In this document: positions 22,817 to 34,800 of the stretch, piece after piece
Layout of the letters: each line of letters opens with the position of its first letter
How positions within the stretch are numbered: the stretch's first letter is position 1
Assembly: GCA_039720395.1 (NCBI GenBank)
Contig: CM077831.1
Span: 6,490,003-6,554,002 of the forward strand
DNA from: Liquidambar formosana
Taxonomy: Eukaryota; Streptophyta; Magnoliopsida; Saxifragales; Altingiaceae
Reading direction: 5' to 3'
Length of the DNA stretch: 64,000 nt
The notes under the pieces: model-generated
The model's input: the letters and a program-made list of their open reading frames with translations, nothing else
The model's database searches: none
Told to the model about the DNA's origin: nothing
Program-made: the position numbers and the translations under genes

Positions 22817-25800
22817 GTATATTTGAGAATTGTTTAGCCTTTTATCCTCTGGATTGGCTGTTCCATTTCACTATGGTTTCTCTCTTTCTGATGTGATAGT
22901 TAAAAATTATGATGTAATCACTTTGTTGCCCATCAACTGTTCTAGGACGTGCAGTAATCTAATTGAATGTAATTTATATCAAGCTTCATATGGAGATGAA
23001 ACTAAATTTCCTGAAATTTTCTATTATTTCAACATATTTTTTTTTTGATAAGGTTATTATTTCAACATATTTGGGTATTTTCATCAGTTAAGTATGCTAA
23101 GAAGAAATCAGATTATCACAAATGCTCATATAGTGTAACCCTCCTTGACAGTGTATCTCTTAGTGTTTGAGCATGTGCTTTTATCATTTTTGTTTTCTCC
23201 TCCTTTCCTTCTGAAAGATGAGTTCTCTTTCATTATTTGATTTCTTGTGATCAATAAAGTTTGATTTTCTGTAAAAAAAACAATGTATTATTATTGTTAT
23301 CTCCTACTCTTGTCAAAAAATTGCAACATGTTTCAATTTCTTGTGACTTTTTTCTTTCTTTCTTTATTTTTCATTATTTTTAGCCCAATAGGCGTCGCTT
23401 TGGAAGGAATTATTATAGTTGTAGATGATTTTGATCTTATGGTGTCAAAAGTGACCTTGCATTGGTGGATGCACTTTAAACAGCCTTTTGACTCTTATCA
23501 AGGGAAAAAAGCAAAAACAGGCCCTGCCCTTCCCTTCCCCACCGTCTACTCACAAGGGTTATTTTCTTTATTCTATGGTTTATCAATCTGTGTTTTTGAA
23601 TTATGACCGGGGAAATGTATAAAATATGGGTCCTATTGAGATGTGCCCTTAGGTCACTTGTTAAGATTCATTTAATGAAGTAAAAAAATGCATGGGAGAA
23701 TGTGTTTGCTCAATTTGCTTTGCATTTTCACATTTTTGTAAGCTATTTGCAACATTTTCTTTTCATTTTCACTTTTTTTCATCATTAAATGTATTTTGAC
23801 ATGTGCCCTAAAGGAACACTGTAATAAAACCTATAAAATATTAGTAATATATATAAAATAAGTTGTAGAAGCAAAGTCATGCTTTATGGTGCTTTTGGAT
23901 TTGGTATTTTTTGGAGCATATAAAGATATATACCAAGAATATGATATTTGTTGATCTGTAGTACCTGATCAATTCAAATATCTGGAAGATTTTCTATTAA
24001 TAAGGAAAATGGAATAAACCTAAATGTAGAAAAATTTTTTGTTTAAGATGGATTAAATTAAGATTAGATTACAAATTTAATTCACACGTTCAATGAATAT
24101 GAAATAAATTTCTCCCTGATTTGGATTGAAAGGAACCTCATATTTGAGTGTTGGACGTGATGCACTGTATTGCTGAATTTATTTATTATTTACAGGTTTA
24201 ATTAAGCACAAATTGGTTAAGTTCTATATAAAAGACCCAAACTGGGGCTTTGATAAAAGTTGGGTCTTTATTTAAACTTCATTATACATCCAATTTTGGG
24301 GTTTTTGATCTACCCCTAGTTAGTCCACATTTTGACTTTTTTTTGTTGGCGTTTGATTGAAACCCTCAAATTACAGCTGTTATAATCGCTAGAATTGAGG
24401 ATTTGATTTTGGCCAAATCAAAACCCCAGCTTGGGATTTTGGTTTGCCAAAAGTCAAATCATGAAACTAAGAATTCATTGAAGGAAATAAAGAAAAAAAT
24501 GAAGTTCTACAAAGAGAGGAGAACACCCCACCATCAAAAAAAAGAAAAAAAAGAAAAAGAAAAAGAATGATGAAAGAATTGTAAATTTTAATGGAACTGA
24601 TCTAAAATTTTATGAATGAGATTGCACACCTATGCTCAGTTAGTCACTTCCTATGTTTAGAATTGAGCTTACTTTTCTAAAAGTTACACACCTGTTATTA
24701 TTTCCTCACTAGCTTGTCTGTTCTCTGTAGATTTTGTGATCTTCTTGTCTCATTCTTCAACCAGAGGTAAAGAGGATCACAAAAGAGATAGGTATTCAAT
24801 TGTCTCACACCACTCTAAGTGCCCATTTCCACTTCATCCATCTATAGGCATCGTCCACCTCAGTCTTTTTATCTTCATGGATAATTGATCAGGATGTAAA
24901 AAATTGTCATTTTTTGGTATCTCTTGGTCATCAATTTGCTTTGTCTATTCGTTTCTATTCCCATTTTAACTAAATTTATATTCTATATATTTTGTTTTAG
25001 TCCACTTCATCAAAAAAATATTTTGTTTTAGTCCCACTTGATAATTTTGCAAAGAGAGCAATTCTCATTAACAACAAATAAATATGATGTGACCACAGGA
25101 ATCATCGAGACTTTGCCAGGGAGAAAGCAATAGCACAAAATGGTGAGAGACTTCATAAAGTAGTCTGCTAACTTCATAGTAGAAGCAACAAAATGCAAAG
25201 ACAGTGCCAAGCCAAAGATTATGACACACAGATTGACTTTCTATCTCAATCTGTTTGGTGCGCTTATGACATAATGAATTGTGTGCAATTTGTATAGCGC
25301 TTTTGTTGTCATAGTATAGTATGTAGGAGTGGAAGCCAAAGAAGAAACACTACGATCAGCAAGTAACCAGCGCAACCAAACTCCCTCAATGGCAGTAGTA
25401 GCTATTGCACGATACTAAGCTTCAGTTAAGTAGTGGGCGACAACTGTCTGCTTTTTTACTTTGCCTAGAAATAAGAGAATCACCTAGAGAAATATAATAC
25501 CCAATTGTGGACCTACGATCCATAGCATCACCTGGTTACCTGCCATGTCGGCATTAGAAAAGGCTCGAAGATCTAAGGAAGAAGTAGAGGCAAATAGCAA
25601 ACTCTGATGCAAAGAACCCCATGATATTGCAAAATATGAAGAAGAGCTGCCCAGTGAATTATAGTTGGAGAAGAAACAGTTGACTAACAATATGCACAAC
25701 ATATGCAATGTCAGGGTGGGTAACAGTAAGATAAATTAAACTGCCTAGGGTGAGCTCATTGCGGTGGGAGAGGTGGCAGATCTGGAGGGATTGGCAATTA

Positions 25801-28800
25801 ACTTGGGATCTAAGCTAGGGACACTTTCATTTTCCTACTTAGGTTTGCCATTGGGGGCAAAATTCAAGTCAAAGGCAATGTGGGACCTGATTATTGAGAG
25901 ATTTGAAAAAAGGCAAAGTGGGTGGAAGCGGAGTTATTTGTCAAAAGGGAGGAAAATGACCTTGGTAAATATGGTTCAAAGTCCGCATTGCATTTTGGTC
26001 TCGGTCACCTTGGTCTTGCCCAACTTGTCGGGTCTTAGGCGAGATGCAACTTTTCCGCATGAAAGAATGCTTTAAAAAATTCAAAAAAAAAAAAAAAATA
26101 CAGAAAAATTTTAAAAAAATAGGATGATCACATTGGAACTATCAAATAATATTAAAAAAAATTAACTTAAGGCACGTAATATAGTAAAAGCATCAATATA
26201 AGCGTTAGCACGCTACTATAACACATGGAAGAACACTGTCTTTTGGTTTTAGGATAATCCAAAAGAACATAAATAAACGTGGGCATTTATGTATTTTTCA
26301 TATTCTTTTAACTTTTTCTTTTTCAAAATTTGAAATTTTTAAAAAAATTTAAAGAAAAATATGATTTCCGAATAAATTCTGAAAATGTTATACGTTTCCT
26401 AACCATTCACGCATAACATACATTAGATCTATGGGCATTTATACATCTTTTGTATTTTTGTTTTCAATTTTGTTTTCAAAAGGAAAAAGAAAAAAGAAAA
26501 AAGAAAAAAGAAAGAAACTTCAAAATTCAAAATAATAATAATAATAATAATTTTTTTGATAAAATATCTTCTCCACCATAGATCTTCTTATATGGAAAAA
26601 AAAAATAAAATAAAAACCAAAATAAAAAATATACTTAAGACCAAGGATTTAAATACCGATATCGATAGATATATTGAGAGTCCAAAAAAACGGATATGTC
26701 GGATATATCAAAAATTTCAATATCAATTTAGAGATATAATGGATATTGTTAGTTAAACACGTATATTTTCATTGAAACTTTTGGAAACAATGATTTAGAC
26801 TCTAATAAACAATTTAGAATAAAAATATTGCAATTTAAATAAGTATGAGATAAGTATGTATTGTGTATGACTATAAAAAGTGTGCCGCGTCAAGCGAAAT
26901 AATAAATATTTTAAGAGAGTAAGTGAAGGATGTTACTTCATAATACTAATTCAAGTCATTAGTATTGAAATATTTATATAAATCAATACTAAAAGAGTAA
27001 AAGGTGATAATTTTGACACGATAACAGGAAAATGTATATCTTGATATCGTTAATATATATCCTCGATATATCTCAATATATCATCGATATCTTTGATATA
27101 TCAGTGATACAATATCGACAATATCGTAAAAATATTTTGCAAAAAAGATATGTGAGTTAGATATTGAGGTGTTCGGATACATAGATATATGGTGGATATA
27201 TCGAAGATATCGTGGATATATTGGAGATATCGTAGATATTTTAGTTCATGCCCAATACTTCTTGAAGACTTTTCACAGACGTAGAAACAAGGAGAACTTG
27301 AGATGAAGCTCGAACCCACCACTTGATCAACCCACCAGTCGAGCAACCACTGGTCAAGCATCCCTGCGCTGAAAGAACCTAGTCGAATACAACTAAGGCA
27401 ATAAACCTATTCGAGCACCCCTGAGGCCATGAATCTAGTCGACCCTTGATCCTCGGCCACAACAACCAGATCTGTTCTCATTTGAGAGGTGGGAACAATG
27501 GGTGTTGTCTGCAAGTTGGTATGAGAGAGGTGAGAAGCTGTAGATGGTCTCCATTGTGCGAATCTTCTAATCTTCTTCATTTTCCACAGTACGACTGCAA
27601 ATGGGGTTTGTTTTACTCCAAAACGTAAATCTCGCATGAGATGGATGGGATATCGTCCGAGACAAACCAAGAGCCTGAGGTCTCGTTGATCTCATCCTGT
27701 CTATGTCGAGATCTCACCCATCTTGTTCGGGAGATAAAGAGTCCCATGTATATTTCTGTAACAATGTGAAATCCCATTCAGCCTTGGACGAAACCGGGTT
27801 AACCTGGCAAGATCTTGGTCGAGATAAATAAGACTTTGGACCATGCTGATAAAGAGGACGTTAGCAAGTTTGCCAACATATTTTATGTCCTTGTTCAAGA
27901 TACCATCGTCAGTGGCACAGAGGTTGGAAAAGATTCAGTGGGATTTCTTATGGGAAGGTTTGGAAGGGGAGAAAAAGATGCATCTGATGAATTGGGAAAC
28001 AATATGTAAATCGAAGGCAGTGGGAGATTGGGGTTTAGGCTTTTGCTTTTGGTGAATCAAGCCTTGTTGACTAAATAGTTATGGAGATTTCTGGTGGAGC
28101 TCGGGGCATTGTAGAGAGAAGTGATTTGTTGGAAATTTGGTTGTAAAGAAGGGGAATGGTGGTTTAGGATTCTGAAGGGGTCATATGGTGTGTGGGTATG
28201 GGTATGGAAGGCCATTGTGGGGGGTTTAGAAAAGTTTATTAAGGTACAATTTAGCGTGGGTAGTGGAGAAAGGGTGAGATTTTGGTTGGACTGTTGGCGC
28301 AGTGAGAGCCCCTTGGCGTTTGAGTTCCAACCAAGGACTTTAATATCGATATCGATGGATATATCGAGGGTCCAAAAATGTGGATATATCGGATATATCG
28401 TTGGATATATTGACAATATCGATATCGTTTTAAAGATATAGTGGATATTATGAGTTAAAGATGGATATTTTTATTGAAACTCTGGGAAACAATGATTTAA
28501 ACTCTAATACACAATCTAGCATCAAAACATTGCAATTTAAATATGTATAATATAAGTATGTGTTGCGTAGGGTATAAAAAATATACCGCGCTAAGTAAAT
28601 AGATAATAGAAAATTTTGCAAATTCAACATTTAAATGTGATATAACATTGAAATAGATTTTTGTAACATTTAAATAAAGAGTGCTATTAGACCAAAGGCC
28701 ATTGGTTTGAAAAAATATTTTAAATTATGTGAAATACTAAGCATAGTAAAATGTATATATATATGTGAATCCTAACCTATTCTAATGTGTAAAAATTTCA

Positions 28801-31800
28801 CCAGCAATCGGCAAAAGGGCATTTAAACATGGCAGTGTCGATATATTGAACGATATCAGCGATATATCTTCGATATTTTCGATATATCTTCGATATCAGC
28901 GATATATCTTCGATATCAGCGATATATCGCTGATATCGTTTGATATTTTGTTTTTTGAAAATTCTTCAATTTCGCAACAATATATCGTATCGTTACCCTC
29001 CGATATGGCGATATATCGTGATATATCGTCGATATATCGCGATTTTTAAGTCCATGGTTCCAACAGCTGTTTTAGATTGCAAGAAACAAGGACGTGTGGG
29101 AGGCAGATTATGTTGATTGGACTAGGGGAGATGGATCTGGGTGGAACTTGGACTTAATTAGGGACCTGCACGATTGGGAAGTGGATGGAGCAATGCTGCC
29201 GGAAAAAACTGAGTATGGTGGAGGTTAGACAGGGGGTGGTTTTCTTGCTTCAAGGATATAGGCCTTGAGTGTTCTGTCCAAGGTGGTTTTTTTTTCTGTG
29301 GACAGCCGTTCAAAGGAAGTGCCTAACAATTGATGCATTACAGAGGAGGGGCTTCGACATGGTCAATAGGTGTGTGGTGTGCAAAGAGCACGAGGATCTA
29401 TTGATCATCTCTGGCTTCTTTGTAGGGTGGCCAGGTAACTGTGGATTTCTTGCTTCAAAGGTTTTGGAGTAACTGGATAATGCCAAGGTTGGTTATGCTT
29501 ATGATGGAGGGCTGGCATTGTAGAAGCAAAAAGAAAGAGCAGTGAGCAGTTTGGGGAATTGCTCCATGTGCAATTTGTTGGGCCTTGTGGAAGGAATGGA
29601 ATATGAGGACGTTCGAAAGGCAGGAAAATTCTGTACAGAAAATACAGAATTATTTCTTTGGTTTTCTGTTTGAGTGGTGGCATTTGTTGTTTTTGGAAGA
29701 TCGAATGCGGCACAGTGATTTTTTGCATTCCTTGAAGTTGTAAATTGGGGATTTTCTTTTGGTCTTCTCTGTTATTCCCTCATTTGTGAATGAGGATTTT
29801 GTGTTGGCTTACTGTATATTCCTTGTATACATGGCTTATTAATGAATAAGTTGCTTTATGAAAAAGAAGAAAAAGAAAAAGAAAAAAAAGGTAAAATGGG
29901 AAGGACTCAATGCTAATCCTGGTGTAAGCCTATTGTGATTGGAAATTTACTTGTCTCTCCTCCAGTCCTTTAACACTAGTTGTGGCTTCATTATACATGT
30001 TATTGATTATATATTGACGTATCTAATAGATAGCCATTTCTTCTTTAGAGCCCACCACATTGTTGCCCTAGGGACCTATCAAAAGTTTTTATATATTTAT
30101 TTTAAATTTAATAAACATTATATAAAGTTCTCTCTCTCTCTCTCTCTCTGCTTTTTCATGAGTCTGGGTAAGAAAAATGTTTCCATGGGCTATCTTCATA
30201 ACATGAAACCAAATCGGTTTTTTGATATAGTTGTTTCAAGTCTTAATCTTTGCACAATCATTCTCTTTTGAATTTTCATTGTATAACAAGTGTAAGGCAT
30301 GGCGTTTTATCTTGTGTGAGGCGAGCCATAGGCCTCAAGGTATGTTGTGTAAGTGATGGAGATCAGTGGCAGCAGCCTGTAAAAGTGTATAAAAGGCGTG
30401 GGAAGGAGGGTTCTAAGGCCCAAGACTTGATTTGGCACATGTTGGATGATGTGGGCCCCACTTGGAGCCTTGCATAATTGGGTTTAGTTAAGTTTGGGGC
30501 ATATATGGGCTGTACTTTTTGGGCTTTCTATTTGGGTCAGTTAGTTGGGCCTTTCTTTTTGGTGGAGTCTAAGTCCACTTGGTCCAAGTCCTCCAGCTTC
30601 TCTTGGAAGCTCACTTGGTCTCCAAGTTGCCTTGTTTTGGAAGCTAAGTTGGCCTCCAAGTTGGCTTGTTTTAGAAGTTTCTTTTGCTTTTAGCCCTTTA
30701 TAAAGGCATGTAATAGCAGATTTTAAATCAATGAATGATATTTACTACAATTGCTATTGGTTGTGAGTTTTCTCTCAATCCTTAAGGAGGTGTGATGCCT
30801 TCTTCTCACTAGGAGTGATTCCTAGGAGGCTAGTAGTTATCTTTCATTTTCCTCATTTTTCTATAATTTCCAACATGCATTTTAACCCGACACACCCTTC
30901 TCCAACCATCAATCCTTCATCCTAATACCCTAATGTAAGGAATTGATGTAGAGAAAAACTACAAAGCGGAACATAATGAATAACAAAAACATAATTCAAT
31001 TCCCTATAGCCCATGAATTTGATTGTGGTTCATATAAAACAAAACCCTAATTAGAGGAAGAAGGTTATTACTTACAATTGGTCCTTAAGACGAATGATTG
31101 GGGCAACGAACAAGCAGCACAAGTGTCTTGCCTCCATGGTATCCACACCAAGCAAAAGCCTTTAGTTGTTCTTTAAGTTTGGTTTGCTAGAATGGAAGAA
31201 CTAGAAGAGAGAGAGAGAGAGAGGCTTCTCAAACTAGAGCCGGTTAGAGAGAGAGAGAGTGTGTGTGTGTAATGTCATGCCTAAAGCACATGCTAGTGTG
31301 CTTTATATAAGCACTATGCTAGGGCCAGCCATGGTGGGAATCCAACCTTGTGTGGGATTTGTAACTTCTCTAAATTGCGCTCTAAACCCTCCATCTTACA
31401 TCTAATGCAAGTGTTGCCCAAAAGAACTTTTCTAAATACACTCTTACCCTTTCTCTCACAACTTAAAGTCCTACTTTGCTTATTGGTGTGTGACCCATTG
31501 GGTTTACAACATTTAGTAGTAGGTAGTAGCATAAAGAGTGCTTCAATGGAACACTTTCCATTAAGAGTCTAATTGGAACTCTCTCCAATTCCCTAATTGA
31601 TTATAACCAACTTATATCAATGAGGGTTTCTACTAACCATGAGTAACATCTAGTAATGGCTCGTGGTGTGATCCTAAATGAGGTGAATATAAATCATACA
31701 AAGAACCCTTCAGTTACAGTTAAGGTTACAATTACATCCTTCCATCAACACAATGCTTTTGATTAAGCTAATAGGACATGGAAGTATGTCAAGTCCCTAG

Positions 31801-34800
31801 TTTAATACTTTATGAACCTATCCAAAATATCAACTCATTAAATGCACTATGAAAACTTTTTTCATAGTCATCCTACTATGACTATAGATTTACATGAGTT
31901 ATATTTATGAGTGTTCTTGTGAAACATTCTCTCCCTTTTCCTTGAGAGTGATAGATCCCTTATTGATTTCACACATGAAATAGTCTAGCCAAGAACACCC
32001 TTGTAAACCCCAGTGGAATATACAGTCAGTGCTATTAAACTTCTAAAGCTTCATGCATAAGACAACCATGGTGTCTCAGGTCTAAGGATTACTTGTACCA
32101 TTGTAACTATGAGAAACTGATTGACAGGCAGATAAAAACTTCATTCAGTTTATCTCAAATTATGATGGTCACATTCAGTGTACCTGTTCATATAACAAGC
32201 ACCCACATGTTTGTCATAGTGTCTCCACACAAATAGCTTGAGACTAATTATCCTATAGAGCCAACATAACATATGCTAGTCCTATGGTTTATTATTGTTC
32301 ATCATAGTGAACCTTTAACTAGAAATGATTTAAGAGTTTAGTACAGAGATATATATATATAGTCTCATAATCACAACACTTTGTGATTTCATATTCTCAA
32401 CTTTAACTCTATAGACATATCAAGTAAATATAAAGAATGGAATAAACATGATAGAATAAAGCCTTTTATTAAATAATAGTAAATGAAATTAACAATGAAT
32501 AAAATCAATTGATTGTTCATTATCCCTAAAGTATCATCTTTATGATTGGCTGTAGGGCATATAACTAACACCTAAGCTTTCAAAGCCCACCACAAAGCCT
32601 TGAATTTACTACTGTCTAGAAATTCCAGCGGCTTCTTCCTAAAATTCCAGCAGCATACAACCTATAATCCTTACCCAAATCCCATCCCAGACATCTACAA
32701 AGCCTACAACTCTTCAACCTTTGATTTCTCCCCTATTCGTCCTACATTAGTAAGCCTTACAAATTTTTGAATTTTTTTTATTCAAAGAATATCTATATCT
32801 ATACTATAATTAAGAGTTTTTTTGCTGACCTCATCTTTTGCTGATGTGTCTTTCTAATAAGCCTTCCCTCCAAAATTCATTCATCTCCTCATCCTTGGCC
32901 CCACAAATGATGTCAGCTACTTTCTCTACTTTTTCTTCCCTCCTCCAACCGTACAACCTTCCCACTTCCTCTACTTTTTTTTTCCTATCCCTTCCTCTCT
33001 ATTTTTTTTTTCTTTCTTTTCTCACCCCCCCTCCACACACAACGTCAGCACCTCCTCCTTTTTTTTTGGTTCTCTTCCCCTTCCCTATACACCTTCCTTC
33101 TCTCTCTACCTTTTCCTTATCCCTTCTTTTATTATTTAGTATGGGTTTTCTATTGCTAATTTTTTAAATAACCAGTTAATTATTAGATAAGTAATGAGTA
33201 ATCATGGGATCCTGTAAGGTCATTTTTGTAGTTTTCAAAATAAGTTCATAGCACTTTTGCCAGGACATATAAAAGGAGAATCTTGAGTGCTTGGTTTGTT
33301 ATAAATAAGCAATTGTTTTATTTGGTAAGTTTTCAAGCGTATTTGACAACATATTCAATCAAGAATTAAATATTTTTTCCAATAATTTCTTGATTCGATT
33401 TATACTCTTTTAGATTTTGTCTTCAATTAATCAGGTTGTCCCATTTTTATTTTTATTTTTTCTTTTTTGGGGGAGCTATAAAGAAGTAGGGTATAGGTAA
33501 CAATCCCTAATTGTCCAAAGCAACTAATGGGAAAATGGACACACACTGCTTTATAAGTAGGGATGCAAAGAGTTGAACCATACATAAAAACATGTTGGCC
33601 TAAGCTCTTGATCACTAAACTATTTGTTGTCTTCATATTCATTTGTGATTCCCACGCATCGTGCGGGTTCATACTAGTATAAAAATAATTATAAATAGTA
33701 TATGGTATAGCAATTAAATTTTTCAGAAAAATAGCAGGTAACGAATTAAATTTGTATGAAAAATAAGTATGAAGGTGCAAACTATTTTCATACATAGTTG
33801 TGATTAATTGAAAAACATTCAAAATATTTCCCATAAAATATCTCAGTATGTCCTCCAACCAAAATATAAAATATTCATACAACTCAACTTCTTCCCCATC
33901 TTGGTAAAGGACTCACCGATATTTATCTTTCTTTCTCTTCTCTTTGGTAGAGTAGTTTCTCTCTCTTCTTTCTCTATTGTTTTTTTTTTTTTTTTTGATA
34001 AGAAACAAGTTGTATTAATCAAGAAGAATAATACACATTGGACAAGAAGTCCAACAAAGGAGAAGCTGAAACAAAACCCAGCATAGCTGAAACCCCAGCC
34101 AAAGAGGCGAGGCAAAACAGAGAAACATAAACTAAAAAACAAAAGGCCAAACAAACAGCAAAAAAGCCAGGAAAGAACACCAAAAAAGGCAAAGCTCAAG
34201 GAGGGTAAAATTGGCTTCCAACCACCATACTCTTAACAATCTTCAAAGCACAGATCTCCGCCCAATTTCTCACAATCAAGAACAAAGGGATACCATCAAA
34301 AGATTTGTCCACCGAAGCCCACAGAGAAGCGAGAAAGCACACCCTATCCTATAGGCCATCATTATCCTCCTGCATATCCTTAAATATTCTAGCATTCCTC
34401 TCAATCCAAATCACCCATAAGATAGCCATCATAGCACTACTCCAAAGAACTTTAGCCCTCTTGGACCGACCAAAACCTCTGAAGTTCATCTCAAGCAAAC
34501 CAGCAATGTGCTCAGGCCTAACCCAAAATAAACCAGCAAGGACAAACAAATGCTGCCACAGCATCATCGAAATGTCACAATGAAGAAACAAGTGATCCAC
34601 AGATTCTCCATCCTTCTTACAAAGAGCACACCATTGAGGGGAAATACAAGAATACGATCTTTTCCTTTGAACCCAATCATTAGTGTTGGTTTTCTGATGA
34701 GCAGCCGACCAAGCCAAGATCTTAACCTTCTAAGGCGCAGCAGCTTTCCAAATCATTCTGGCAGGAGCAAAAATTGGAACCAAGTCAACCTCTCTCAAAG

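Larger units (their letters stand above)
25745..29890 (+). mobile_element. L1-type LINE fragment broken by two insertions
   Basis: LINE reverse transcriptase starts in the LGLPLGA region (GELIAVGEVADLEGLAINLG, YLGLPLGAKFKSKAMW, RQSGWKRSYLSKGRKMTLV). It stops near 25975 and resumes at 27842 with the expected next residues (LIKRTLASLPTYFMSLF, IQWDFLWEG). It stops again at 28331 (ending LAFEFQ) and resumes at 29065 (QLF, then ARNKDVWEADYVDWTRGDGS, SIDHLWLL). It ends in a 3' UTR and an A-rich tail (about 29857-29890). Removing the two insertions restores one continuous, though mutated, ORF2. Confidence 0.8.

Noticed and set aside
25028..25210. Independent small gene with hydrophobic N-terminus
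   Set aside because: It is the tail of a copia RNase H region (LADYFMKSLT) in a broken reading frame.
30280..30875. A second solo LTR (TG..CA with a TATA-like box)
   Set aside because: Flanking 5-bp sequences do not match and no internal or partner LTR was found. Kept only as unresolved DNA.
33569..33619. A tRNA gene
   Set aside because: A-box and B-box-like motifs are present, but no cloverleaf can be formed. The A-rich tail and flanking duplication indicate a SINE.
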